Assembly: GCA_020726505.1 (NCBI GenBank)
Contig: JAHLEZ010000001.1
Coordinates: forward strand, 1,116,001-1,180,000
Reading direction: 5' to 3'
Source: Leptodontidium sp. MPI-SDFR-AT-0119
Lineage: Eukaryota > Ascomycota > Leotiomycetes > Helotiales > Leptodontidiaceae
DNA: 64,000 nt
Shown here: piece after piece, positions 22,638 through 34,261 of the stretch
Position numbering within the stretch: the first letter of the stretch is position 1
How the letters are laid out: every line of letters starts with the position of its first letter
The notes under the pieces: generated by a model
The model's input: only the letters and a program-made list of their open reading frames with translations
Databases searched by the model: none
Told to the model about the DNA's origin: nothing
Program-made: the position numbers and the translations under genes

Positions 22638-24118
22638 ATGTCCTCTTCACTGGAAAGGAAAATGGGTGAAGTCTCTCTTGAGCCGAGTCCGACTTATGAA
22701 CGAACACCGTTCGGAAAGGAGATGCTGAAGCATTTCTCCTTCGATCCTTCGTATAAGAATCTCAACCACGGTACTTCCTGCATCCATACTCTACTTACCT
22801 TGCGCAATCATCTAAACACATATACCAGGGTCTTTCGGTACATTCCCTCGTCCTGTTCGAGAGAAGCAGCGAGAATACCAAGATCTATGCGAATCAGCTC
22901 CTGATCCATTCATCCGCTACACCTATCCCGAGCTCTGTGACATAGCTCGAGGAGCCGTTGCCAAAATCCTGAATTGCCCTGCTGATACTGTGGTGTTTGT
23001 ATCTAATGCTACCACTGGTGTCAACACTGTTCTTCGAAACATCGTGTGGAACCAGGATGGCAAGGATGAGATTCTGTATTTCAGGTAAATTAACATCTCG
23101 ACCCAATTTTCTGGGGAAAAAAAAGCTAAGAAGATGTAGACATATCTACGGAGCTTGTCTCAAGACTGTAGAGTATATATGTGAATCTCATCATAATATC
23201 GTCAACCCCCGCGAGATCATTGTCGAGTACCCAATGGAAGACGCAGACCTTCTCACCCTCTTCAAAGAAGCCATCAAAACTTCTCGAGCCGAAGGCAAGC
23301 GACCCCGTCTAGCCATCTACGACACGGTGTCCTCGCTCCCTGGCCTCCGAATGCCCTTCGAGGATCTCACAGCCGCATGCAAAGAAGAAGGGATTCTCTC
23401 ACTCGTTGATGCTGCCCATGGAATCGGACATGTCAATCTCGACATGAGTACTCTCGATCCGGATTTCCTCGTTACTAATGCCCACAAGTGGCTCTTCGTA
23501 CCACGAGGCTGCGCAGTCTTCTATGTGCCTCTGAAGAACCAGCCACTGATGCGTTCATCCCTCCCAACATCGCACGGTTTCGTACCAAAGACCGTAGGAG
23601 AGGTCCTGATGCCTCTCCCTCCACCGACGAAGAGCGAGTTCGTGAACCAATTCGAGTTCATCGGAACAATCGATAACACCAACTACCTCGTAGCCGGCGA
23701 ATCTATCAAATGGCGCGAAGAAGTCTGCGGCGGAGAAAAGGCCATCATCGAGTACAACACTAACCTCGCTCGCGAAGGCGGCAAGACCGTAGCGAAGATC
23801 CTCGGGACGAAAGTCCTCGACAACGCATCGCACAGCTTGACGAACTGCTGTCTCGTCAACGTCTTACTCCCGCTCGCTGTTAGTGCTGAAGATGTCGCTG
23901 GGACCGTCACGATTAAGCCTGAGCATGTCGTGCCGGCTACGCAGTGGCTTGAGAGGACGCTGGTGAATGAGCACAAGACTTTCCTGGCGATTTGGTTCTT
24001 CCAGGGCCAGTTTTGGGCAAGGTTGAGTGGGCAGATTTATCTTGATATTACGGATTTTAAATGGGCAGGAGAGGCGCTGAAGACGATCTGTGAGGGGGTT
24101 GGAAAGCAGGAGTTCTGA
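22638..24118 (+). CDS. class V PLP-dependent aminotransferase family protein
   Basis: Three exons, 22638-22770, 22829-23084 and 23140-24118, give 455 aa. The protein belongs to the class V (NifS/isopenicillin N epimerase-like) fold-type I enzymes. The N-terminal [13 protein letters not shown] motif is diagnostic. [13 protein letters not shown] holds the phosphate-binding region, [14 protein letters not shown] the cofactor-contacting Asp and His, and [12 protein letters not shown] the PLP lysine, Lys246. The C-terminal domain is complete ([26 protein letters not shown]). Fungal members include hercynylcysteine sulfoxide lyase-like and epimerase-like enzymes. Substrate specificity cannot be read here and no pathway genes adjoin it. 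Start ATG 22638 gives a short polar leader before the conserved part. Confidence 0.92.
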
Positions 24119-25237
24119 GGAGTAGGGATTGGCACGTGATAGTTATTGTTGACTTCCTGGGTTTCTCTGCCCGTCAACGCCGAAACCCCTTTTCATTTCA
24201 CATGTCTATTAAACCCAAATTTAGCGACTTGACTAGCCATGAACTCTCCTGTATCAAGCTTCGAAATAAAAGCAAATTTACCGGCTCTCGGTCATATCAT
24301 GTGATTAGTCAACATGGGTTACTTTAATTTTGCCGATGACAGCATCTGGAGAGCCACCTTTCCATCCATCCTCCACCTCCTCTTCACATCTCCTAACCTA
24401 TCTCCTAATCTTATCAACAACACCAAAACTCAAAGGTCCGCTACCTCAATCGTCGTGCGGATACGGCACAGGAAGTTTAATCTTCGTATCCAACAAAAGT
24501 TACCTCAGGCTTGATCGAAGTGGCACCACCTCCGTGTAACCCGATCGACAGCATTGACAGAAACCTTCTCAGTTGTCAGCCCTACTACCCCTCTCAATTC
24601 CCCCACCATCACTGGTGTGTATTTCCAATGCTCAAGCTTCCAGCTGTTTTCTTTACTTCTCCTTCTTCAACCTCTTCATCTTATCTCAAATACCCCTTAA
24701 TGTCAAACTTCAAAGAGCGGCACAATGGATTTGATAAACGATTTAGACCAGACCAGAGCCAGACCACCTGCAGAGCATGAAGACAACTACCTTGGCTCAA
24801 ATGCTCTACTCAAGCCTAGCTTCTTGGGCCCAGCCTCCCAGCCTCACTCACTCACGATAGAGCAAGCCTGAATCTAGTCTGCGCGCTAGATCTTCCCACT
24901 ATCATCGCCGAGCAGCGCCAAAAGCTGCGGCTGGAAGTCTCCGGCTCACGCCTCCTCTCATTGCATTGGCCCAACCTGGCGATCCGCTTCTTCTTGCTCT
25001 TTTTCTTTGCGACTAGGAGGGAAAAGGACACTCCCAGAAGCAGGATCTACAAGTCCTTCCCTCTCTCGGTCTATCTCTCTCCTTATCGGGAGACTCTCTC
25101 TCTTCTACCTCTTAAGTGTTAGGTTGCCGCATCGCCATGCATGAAATTTCCTAATTTTGGCTTTCCGTGGATTGATAGATTGATCTTGTGGATCGGAAAA
25201 TACCCTGCTTAGAGATACTCCGTGAAGGTTTGTCTTT

Positions 25238-25280
<43 letters not shown>

Positions 25281-25740
25281 GAGATCGTGATGAGCATATA
25301 AGGATCTCAAGGGGTTTGATTTGCTGGAGCGCTGGAGCGCGATTTTAGTGCTGAAGTAGTGTCGATGTTTCGTCTTCTGGCTACTGATGCACGCCATGAT
25401 ATGATGGCTTCTTTGATGGGTATCATGTCGGAGACTGGGCCGGACGACGGCAAACCGCTTTGGCGACCTCGACTTGACTTGACTGAACTGGACCGGTTTG
25501 GTTTGGAGCTACCCAACCTCAACATTGTGAAGTTCCGTATTTAGTAATGCGACTCTCATATCTTCTCCTCTCCGCTCCTCTCCTTTTCTCCGTCGAGAGA
25601 GTTCTCTTTTCTGCTCGTACTTCTTTGCATTTCCATTTAGACAAGTCTCCAATTGAGCATTCTTTTGTTCCTTTTATTTTCTTCTTTGCTGCTCTAGATT
25701 TCAAACTCTAGAGTCCCTTCTTTATACAAGCCTCTCCACA
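24119..25740. other. intergenic region with microsatellite
   Basis: No supported gene. Contains the (GA)n tract listed separately and a CT-rich leader before the next gene. Confidence 0.5.
25242..25278. repeat. (GA)n microsatellite
   Basis: An uninterrupted GA dinucleotide run of about 37 bp, roughly 460 bp upstream of the next start codon. Confidence 0.95.
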
Positions 25741-27120
25741 ATGTTTCGTGGAAGCAGCCGATCTCGAGGAGAGACTCCCGTTGCAGTTCCACATCAGCCA
25801 GATACATCTCGGGAAACTTCCAACTGGAGACCAGCTCTGAGGCGGATCAAGAAAGGACTCTTCCCCAAATCCGCCGTCCCAGAAAACTCGGACATTGGGA
25901 AGCCAGAAGGAACATATTCGGCATCGGGCCGACCCCTCCTTGAGATCCACCAGCAACCTCTGAATGAACGAAATGCAAGACCAAGTACAGCACGCCAGGT
26001 CGAGACACCTTCCGAACAACGACCAAGTAGTCGAAATCCAAATGTTCTACGGAAACAACGTCCCGTCCCAATGGGACCAAGAGAGCCTAAAGAGCCCTCG
26101 ACATTCAACTTCGTCAAACGGTCCTTGTCTAGATCGAGCTCGAGACGGAGATCAATGCAAGAGCCTCGAGAACCAATCTTCGTCATGCGAGATATCAAGA
26201 AGGACGAAGTCGAGATCATCTCTGCAGGTGCACCCAGCACAGCCGCCTACATTCCTCGACATGCAGCGTCCGATTTCCAGAAACTAAGCGGTAACCAGCA
26301 AAGCCCACAACAGCAACAACAGAACGGTTCAATCCCTGCACGGAAACACGTTCCCACAGCATCCAAATCAGCAGCCTACGAACCCAAACACGCCGCATCC
26401 GATTTCTCGAAACTGAAACTCCCATTCAATCTCGACTCGAACGGGCTCGCACAGAACCCGTCGTCCTCCGACGGATCCACAAACTCAACCAAACCGCACC
26501 TCCTCCCGTCGCACATCCCGCCAGCGGAATCAGACGACTACCAACGCTTCCTCAAAGCGTCTCGGCTCGCGGTAGCTGGGAACTACAATTCCTACGGCGT
26601 CATCAGCTCGAGCAACTTCACGCCCAAGACGTCACAGCTGATGCAAGAGATCATCTCGAACAGGCAGTCCATGGAGCGCGAGCGGGCGTATGCCATGTCG
26701 CAGCGCTCGAGCGCCTCGAGGCCGGTGAGTCGCGCGGGGAGTATCTTTGATCGCGTGGCGGATTATGTGAGGCCGAACCGTGCGGGGAGTATTAGGACGC
26801 AAAGAACGGGGTTTACGGGTTTGGATGGAGAGGGGAGTTTGAGGACTGGTTGGGGTAGGGAGAGTTTGGATGGAGAGACGGATGGGGAGGGGAGTGGAGA
26901 GAGGCAGAGGAGTCGGTGGAGGAGGGTTGGGGGGAGTATTAGGAGGTCGTTCTCCAGGGATAGGGATAGGGAGGGAGATGAAGATTTTGATGGTGATTTG
27001 GAGTTGGATGGTGATGGGAATGAGAAGGGAGGGAGGGGCAGGAAGAGGAGGAGTAGAATTATGCCTGTTTCGCCGGGCTTGAAGAGGTTTAACCAGGCGG
27101 TTAGGGAAGGGGGGTATTGA
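25741..27120 (+). CDS. basic, Ser/Arg-rich hypothetical protein
   Basis: Single-exon frame of 459 aa; I do not recognise a catalytic domain. The N-terminus is basic (WRPALRRIKKGLFPK). A Ser/Arg-rich segment near residues 118-140 is followed by two copies of a short motif: AAYIPRHAASDFQKL near 167 and AAYEPKHAASDFSKL near 211, about 44 residues apart. A conserved-looking block DDYQRFLKASRLAVAGN near 265 precedes an Arg/Gly/Asp-rich disordered C-terminal third, ending in a Lys/Arg cluster and MPVSPGLKRFNQAV. It has no signal peptide or membrane segment. The duplicated motif suggests a peptide-binding or docking element; the cellular role is unknown. Confidence 0.75.
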   Translation: MFRGSSRSRGETPVAVPHQPDTSRETSNWRPALRRIKKGLFPKSAVPENSDIGKPEGTYSASGRPLLEIHQQPLNERNARPSTARQVETPSEQRPSSRNPNVLRKQRPVPMGPREPKEPSTFNFVKRSLSRSSSRRRSMQEPREPIFVMRDIKKDEVEIISAGAPSTAAYIPRHAASDFQKLSGNQQSPQQQQQNGSIPARKHVPTASKSAAYEPKHAASDFSKLKLPFNLDSNGLAQNPSSSDGSTNSTKPHLLPSHIPPAESDDYQRFLKASRLAVAGNYNSYGVISSSNFTPKTSQLMQEIISNRQSMERERAYAMSQRSSASRPVSRAGSIFDRVADYVRPNRAGSIRTQRTGFTGLDGEGSLRTGWGRESLDGETDGEGSGERQRSRWRRVGGSIRRSFSRDRDREGDEDFDGDLELDGDGNEKGGRGRKRRSRIMPVSPGLKRFNQAVREGGY

Positions 27121-27878
27121 GTTTATAAAGGGGAGACTTTTATTACAATAGGTTATATTCATGACTTTTATGACAGCTTAGGTAGATATCTGATGTCCTG
27201 GCTTTGCACCTGGATTTTTCAAATACTGTTTCATGTTCCTGTCGAGGCTAGCTAAATTCGTCTCCGATGAAGCAATAACTCTTCAGGTGGGTAATTTACC
27301 CTAGGTAGGTAGCCTTCGCTCCATGAATGAGAGCCGATTCAACGTCCCTAAATCATTTTAGAACATTGACTTTAAGGAAAAGCCGAGCTCGGGAGGTAAG
27401 AAAGCAGCTCGCTTTTATCGGAGACGAATTTGGCTAGCCTCGTGTTTGATTCCGTAGCGGGCCTTTGTGCGAGAAAACATATGACGTCCGATGGCTAGCT
27501 CGTATTGTCATGTTGAACATTTGATAATCTGATGTACACTTGTCTCGCGACAGGGTGGGTCTCGGTACACATGGACAGACGTTACAGATCAAGCTTCTAT
27601 TCTCTGTTATTCAGAAGTAAAAATTTCTAGCAAGCAGTTCCCAGGCCAGGAAACGGCCAGCTGAACACTGTAGGTGCTGCATCCTGTGTACCAAGTCTAA
27701 ACCGTTGATGGCCAATCAAACGAGAGCATGTGCGAGCTGTCATAGTGGCTTCGGATTGTGGCGCAAACAGACTTTCAGCGAAGCTCCCACCTAAGGAACC
27801 CCCTCATGTCTTTCTTCCGATTATCTTTCTATCCCTTACTCTGTCATATGAGATCTTGATGTCTCCAAACCCATCGCT
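27121..27878. other. intergenic region with inverted repeat
   Basis: No gene seen. Contains the 200-bp inverted-repeat unit at 27243-27442. Confidence 0.5.
27243..27442. repeat. 200-bp unit with 26-bp terminal inverted repeats
   Basis: The arms are 27243-27268 and 27417-27442. They match as reverse complements except for one transition. The interior is about 148 bp without coding potential. TGT is found immediately outside both ends, which could be a short target duplication. This looks like a MITE, but no transposon family can be assigned. Confidence 0.6.
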
Positions 27879-30800
27879 ATGGATCCATTGAGTGTTCTCG
27901 CCTCTGTGGTCGGGATCCTTGCCGCGACAACAAAGGTCGCTACTGCCTTGTACGGTATCAGGTCCAGCCTGGTGGATGCGCCGCGAACTATTGACCATGC
28001 ACTGTCGCAGATCAATGGTATCAGAATTGTACTCTCGGCGATTGAGAAGTTGCTTCTCGGATTTGATGGTGTCGTGAGCAAGCGAATCGCGATGATTCAG
28101 GTCCATGATCTCGTTGTGTCCTTGACCGAGGCGGTCTTAACCTTCGATGAACTCGAGACTCTGGTTTCTCCCTTCTCAGGGCTGTCGAACATTGCAATGG
28201 GAGACCGAATGAAGTGGGCATGGAAGAATGATCAAGTTGAAAGTATCTTGGGTCGACTCGAACGTCACAAATCCACCATGTTACTCATGTTGAGCATCGC
28301 GCAGTCGTGAGTCCTTCCTCCGGCGTCCGTGATAAGCCTCTCACATGTCTCAGGGCATCAGATATAGAAGCCGAGAAATCTCAAGTTGCTCTTCGCGACC
28401 TCGTCCAGCAAGTTCTTGAAAGCAATATGGACATCGCCAGACGTCTCAGGAGTCTAGAGGACATGAGCGAGTCACGAAGTATCCTCACAGACTGCTTTAG
28501 GAATGGAAATCTCGTTGGCAACGATAACGAAACAATCGATAATGGAAGGTCCAGTATGCATAGTTCCATCAACGATTCCAGCATGCGAGAAACGTCTCGT
28601 GTGTCAAGACGCCAGTCTGCTGTTGGGTTTTCAGGCTCAGCCTTTCAACGTTCCTTCGAAGCAGACTTGAATACAACGAGGGTATACACAAGAACAAGAC
28701 GGTATAATTCCGATGAGTCTTTCACCACGTCTGGTGTTAGAACACATGTCTGGTCAGTATTCTCTGGTATGAGTCTTTCCGAGATCTCGAATATATCCGT
28801 GATTGCCTTACCGTTGTACCTGTATGAGCTTAAACATAGCCATTGGTACATCTCCGAGGAGTCTGGACAACGTACGGCGAAGGAGAGACAAATTATGTCT
28901 GATGTACCCATATCTTCAACTTCATCTAGCCATATTGCTGTGCCATTGATCGGACCTTTTGAGGCAAGCGGTCGAGGTTTGATTGGGACGAGCAACACCG
29001 CAAGTCGAGAAAATGCCGGCTCCCAACCTATATTTCAAGCTTGTATTGAGCTGCGACAAAGATTGTCCGAGATTCCCGAATGTAATGCACAGCTGACTGA
29101 CGCTGCGAATGGAGAAGATGACGATAGCGATGATGATATTGATCCAGTGTCTATTTTGTGGCGGTGTCTTCGAGAAACCACTATTCTCATCACAATCTAC
29201 AACTCGACGTATCCTGAACACCCTCTAGAGTTCGATGAGCCGACAGATCCGGCCAGAAGGCCGAAAATGGCAGCATTTAAATTCATTGAAGCATGTTTGA
29301 AGGTGTTGAAGATGTCGCCCGAAGAATGTTTTCGGATGCGGGATCTCTTCGGCGATGATACAACAGGATTTGTAAAGGTATGTGACATTGTCCTCTGACA
29401 AGTCTTTTGACTGGAACTATATATTCTCGTCACTGATTCATCTTTTTTTCCGATTCGATCCTTACATTGACTTTGCTGATGGACTGAATCCAGGTTACCC
29501 GATTGATAGAACGTGTCCTTGACGGAGCAAAAACGAAAGTCATTCCTACAAGCTTGGGAATCGACGCTGCAGGGTCTAAGGTTGGGACACCAGAGTCACA
29601 ACCTCAGTATCGTGATTATGTGGTTCGGGAGTTAGTAGAGACAGAACGGAAGTACATCCAGAAACTTGAGCAATTACACAACCTGAAAGAATTGATAGGA
29701 CAGAGAGGGGTCATTACCGGGAACGCTGTTCATGATATCTTCTTGAATCTTGATGCGATTCTTGATGTTGGTAGAAGAATTTTGATCAAAGTCGAGATGA
29801 TAAACCTGCAGCCCAGCAATGAACAAAAATGGGGATTTCCTTTCGCCGCATTCGAGGAGAATTTCATTGTATATGTACCTTACATCGCCAACCAACGAAA
29901 TGCAACGGCTACCGCACTGCAAGAGTTTCACAAAATCGCGCAGATCGATCATGCACTTACCGTGGATAGCAATACTCTGGAAATGTTCCTCATGGGACCA
30001 CTGCCGAGACTTCTCAAATATCCATTAATACTCAAAGTATGGTTCTCCCCCCCCCCCCCCCCCCCACTTATAACTGTTGTTGACGTCCACAGGACCTGCG
30101 GGATAAAACCGGAGCGGACGAGAAGACCAAGGCAGATCTTACATCCGGTATTGAGGCTATGGAACGAGTAATCCAGAAAGCTAGCGATGCTATCGATTGT
30201 GATTTGCGAAATGGAACACTGGCATCCCTGTGCGCCAGGGTAGAAGACTGGAAAAATCATCAGGTAGATGACTTCGGAGACCTGCTCATGTTTGGGCAGT
30301 TCCCAATCATCAAAGAAAAAGCGTGGAAAGAAGTATGGCCCTATTCTCGTATCCCACCAAGTTCGTCGACAGTATAGAAGTTTCTTTGGCTAACGATTCG
30401 GCCGTCTCTGGCTGTTACCGGCAGTACGAGATATATTCTTTTGAGCGCATACTACTCGTCTGCACCGAAGTCAACCCCTTCAAGCTCCGAACTAAATTGT
30501 CGTTCTTCCAGAAAGATAAGCCCAGGGGTAAGGATTTGATCAACAAAGATTCAAAGCTGCGGTTAAAAGGACGTATCTTCATGACGAATGTCACCGATGT
30601 GATACCTCTGGACAGAGCGGGTCAGTCTCCAGCGGAAATGGGGTGTTGCTCGATGCTGACATCAGACCAGGCAATTACACAGTCCAGGTATTCTTCAAGG
30701 GAGATCCTGGAATTGAAAATTTCATCATACGGTTTCCTGATAAATCTGTCATGAAGAGGTGGTATTACACCATGGACGAACAATTAAAGAACCGGGCCCC

Positions 30801-31366
30801 GCTCCTCGATTCGAGGAGAGATATCGATCACCAATTACCGCCACAAACGACGGCACTTCCTGTCAATAGACTTGTTAAAACAATGCCGCCCATTTTTGAG
30901 GACGAATGGGAAGTTCTGGATCATGAGCATTGGCAAATTGCATGGTCCCCCCGCCCCCTTATCCGCCAAAAGATTTTTAACCCCCAGCTCCACCACAACA
31001 TCAGACAACCCGGCTAGCTCTTCGCCACCCGCACATATCACTTACTACAAGGACGCAGCACCTGCACCTAGTCAGTTGAAATTCAAATTGACTTACGACG
31101 ACAATTTTATTATTCTGGTGGTATCATCCAACATCACCTACCAGACTCTCATCGACCGAATTGACGCCAAGCTCGGCCGATTCTGCGAGGACTCAATTGC
31201 AGAAGGTACTTTGAGACTGAGATACCGCGACGACGACGGTGATATGTGCTCTCTTGAATCGGATGAGGATTTACAGATTGTCTTCCAAGAACAATGCGAA
31301 ATGCACGAGCGTCAGAATCTCGCCTGGTCAAAATGTGTGATTGAAATCTTCTGTGTCAAGGTCTGA
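27879..31366 (+). CDS. Cdc24-like RhoGEF with STAND-type N-terminal domain
   Basis: Exons 27879-28306, 28354-29377, 29494-30036, 30093-30322, 30373-30620 and from 30671 on. Order: a helical domain (residues 1-140, starting MDPLSVLASVVGILAATTKV) like the N-terminal domain of fungal STAND/NLR proteins; a Ser-rich linker; a Cdc24-type calponin-like region (about 405-495, ILWRCLRETT...FGDDTTGF); a DH RhoGEF domain (about 523-690, VVRELVETERKYIQKL; MGPLPRLLKYPLILK); a PH domain (YRQYEIYSFERILLVC, GRIFMTNVTDV, FFKGDPGIENFIIRF); and a C-terminal PB1 domain (SQLKFKLTYDDNFIIL; LESDEDLQIVF). Cdc24 activates Cdc42 in polarity. The intron at 30323-30372 has a weak donor, and the frame changes at a C-rich stretch near 30946-30958 before the PB1 domain, so an unrecognised intron or a frameshift is possible. 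Probably a paralogue of the housekeeping Cdc24. Confidence 0.8.
30047..30065. repeat. poly-C run of 19 bases in an intron
   Basis: Nineteen consecutive C within the 56-bp intron 30037-30092 of the RhoGEF gene, just after the donor GTATGG. Confidence 0.9.
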
Positions 31367-31936
31367 AGATGGAAAATAGCTTGGATAGACTATGTCTTGC
31401 TAGACATTAGAGTCGAAGCGTTGCCAAATTGGACCGCTGCGTTGCAGACTGGCTCTTGGGGGGAAAAACACTGAGGTCATCTAATTCTCCAAGACATAGA
31501 GGGTGAGAATCGGAGGTCGACTGCAAGACTGAAGACGCATGTTTACTATTGAAGTATGGAAGCGAGAAATGAGCCGGAAAGGGGTATCGGCCGAGGTCAA
31601 AGAAGGGCAGCGAGATCCAATTCAAGGGCCAAGTCAAATATGAAGTACGTGGCAAGTTTCGCTCCTTGCAGATTCACTCTGTAGCACTGCATCTAACCGA
31701 GTCACAAGAGGGTTTCGGAATAATCATTGGGTACTAAAGGCGGGTGAGATCAGAATATATATTTACAGAACGCCTTTCCGATGTCAAGAGAGACTATCTC
31801 GGTAACGAATACAAAAGAGATTTACAGGGCGTGTGAATCTTCCCCCCTATCCTTCGTCCTCCTTAAGCCTATATATACACCTCGATTATTGTCCCGGAAA
31901 TACCTCCGGAGAGACAATACCGAATTTATAACGAGA

Positions 31937-32353
31937 ATGATTCCCTCCAATGTGGCGATTATGGTCAAACTGAGCATTCTCCGTACCCACCTTCCATCAG
32001 CTTCAACTCATTGTCGTCAGTGTTTTCCCAAAAAGTTGCCTTTACCAGCTGTCCTCGCCCTGGCAGCAGTTGGCAGCAGCGCATCTCTACGTCGTTCAGG
32101 ACCTCAATGGTCTGATATCGTCGTCCCCATCTCAATCGAAGCAGAGAATCTCGCTCTGCCGACAGCGATCAAAACAGTCATCATCCTTTTTTGTCGGTGG
32201 AATAATAGGCTGATGATGTTTAGTATTTGTGTGTTCTTTCTCCCTAGCAATCGTTTCTTATGTAATCGGCTTTGCCGGTCGACGGGCCCTTGTCATCGTG
32301 AGATCAGTGCGGGATCAATATTTGTGGCAGTTTGCAAGCTTCGCCCTGTTTAA
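31937..32353 (+). pseudogene. possible remnant of a small secreted protein gene
   Basis: The open frame contains a signal-peptide-like segment (LPLPAVLALAAVGSSAS) followed by an RR pair and a plausible mature start (WSDIVVPISIEAENLALP), after which the sequence stops resembling a protein. A short intron between the ATG near 31960 and the hydrophobic stretch is possible. It may be a truncated effector-like gene or chance. Low confidence. Confidence 0.22.
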
Positions 32354-32416
32354 TGTATAATTTGAAGTGAAGCATGTGACAGGGAGCTGCTTTCCATTTT
32401 GTATCTCCTATACAAC

Positions 32417-32564
32417 ATCATACTAAGCTTAGGTGATGAAACCCGGGATCTCGGTCCCAGAGTCTAGGAAAGCGGCAGTGATCATGTGAGTCGCGAGACT
32501 AGGTTCTCAGTCTCTAGAGGTAATCATTAGATGTTCTGTATGGTAGACAGAAGAGTTTGCCCAA
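32417..32564 (+). repeat. dispersed direct repeat, copy A
   Basis: Aligns by eye over about 150 bp with 36251-36413, sharing CCCGGG, TCTCGGT, GGTTCTCAG, TTCATTAG-like and GAGATTGCCCA-like blocks. Many differences are transitions. It lies upstream of the four-exon membrane-protein gene. Confidence 0.7.
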
Positions 32565-34261
32565 TTCTCCTCAGTCTCTGCACCAAAATGAAGGTGGTCG
32601 GTGCAGCTTGGGAAGCGAGGCGAGGGTAGTTTGTTGCAGGACACGTGTTGCAGGTCAATCAGGGACACCTCCAGAAGGGGTCTACTTTACTTCCGTGCGC
32701 AAACTTCCAAAAGCCAGTATAACCACGATAAGTATGAAAATATCTCCAAGGTGATTATATAGAATTAAGAGAGTAGCCTAATGGAATATGGACATGTAGA
32801 ATATACTCTATATTTTTAGAAGTAGAAGTCGTGAGTATTTACTAGAATTTTGTGCGCACGGATATGAAAGGCAGGTTATTTCGGCCCTGTACGAAGTAAA
32901 CTGTTCGGAGGTGCTGGGGGTAAAGTTTGGCTCACCGCCTTGAGCAGAACATGCAAAGGACGGTGTCTACGACAACGATTAGACCTCGGCTCCTCAGGTT
33001 GAGATCGTTCTGCTTAATGTTGCCATTAATTGAAAGAAATGAAAACTCGACGGTAATAAGACGCAACCGAGGCGGTTTTGTTTTGATTCGACTGGTGCCC
33101 TGCACTGTAAGAGCTAATGATTGCAGCCGCGCCAGCCTTATCAAGAAGGTGACATCAAATGGCATGCTGGCAGCTGCTTGTTGCAAAGCACTATTACGCT
33201 ACATAGATAAGCTTCGTCGACAGGGGATGCAGAATGCTTGATCGTAAATTGGCGTCCATGATTGGGACGCACAAGGGCGCAAGTGGGAAGAACGGCCGGC
33301 CCATCGCTCATACTAGAGTCATTTTGCAAAAATCAATAACTGGTGGGTGGGGGGCGTAGCAGTGGAGATATTAAGTGGTATCTGATGAACCAATTAGTGA
33401 TAGCCCCATTTGTAAACCACTGGAGACGGTAGTAGCGAAGCGGGTCAGGGTATGGAAGTCAAAACATTCTTTTTACAGAAAACGATCACCATTATATTCA
33501 ATGATCGCTAATCTCTGATTTTGATACTTACTCTAGTACTTAGTACTGATGAAGGGATGCGGGACTTTACATAAATTTCTTGCTGGCACAACTCACCTAG
33601 AAGACGCGGATCGAACTAATTCCGAAATGGTCCCTCCTCCGAAGCCGATACTGTGCCACATCCTTCAAAAATACCGATCCACCTTGTCGGCGCTTAATGC
33701 CGTACCGATGATTCCGAACAGCACGAAGCATGTTAAAGGCCCCCCTGCCCCAGTCGACAGGGGGGACTATTACTTCAACTCACCACAATTTCTCCATTTG
33801 ATATTTGATATGCTAAATTGATCTGAGAAGACTGGCCATGAGGTTCTTGATTATTTCCTATTGTGTGTAGTATGGCAAGGAGGGTATGCTCTCCCTCCTT
33901 GCAAAAAGACAGAAGACAAAAGATACGTAAGGAGAACTGTAGTGGAAGGAGTAGCAAGCGGGTTTCCCTCACCCCTTGTAGGCGGTGGAAGTTGTTATCC
34001 ACTAGAGGAGCCTCTAGCTCTCGTTTTACTCCACATCTTGAATTGAAAAGGCAGAAACAGGGAAGTAAGCGAAACCCACTTGCAATCCCCGTTCGTACCT
34101 CTGTACGAAGTATATAGTGCTTGTCCGCTGCCTCATCGAACATGAGAAAGTGACATCTGCAGACCTACTGCTTTCTGGTTTCGATATCGGCACTTTCAAA
34201 ACCAGACTTTCGATACCGTTTAGCGATCTGCTTTCTTCCATTTATCTTCGAGTAGATCATC

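Larger units (their letters stand above)
31367..34261. other. gene-poor stretch
   Basis: Apart from a doubtful secreted-protein fragment near 31937 and one copy of the direct repeat (32417-32564), I see no gene. Base composition is ordinary, unlike the block after 46.2 kb. Confidence 0.5.
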
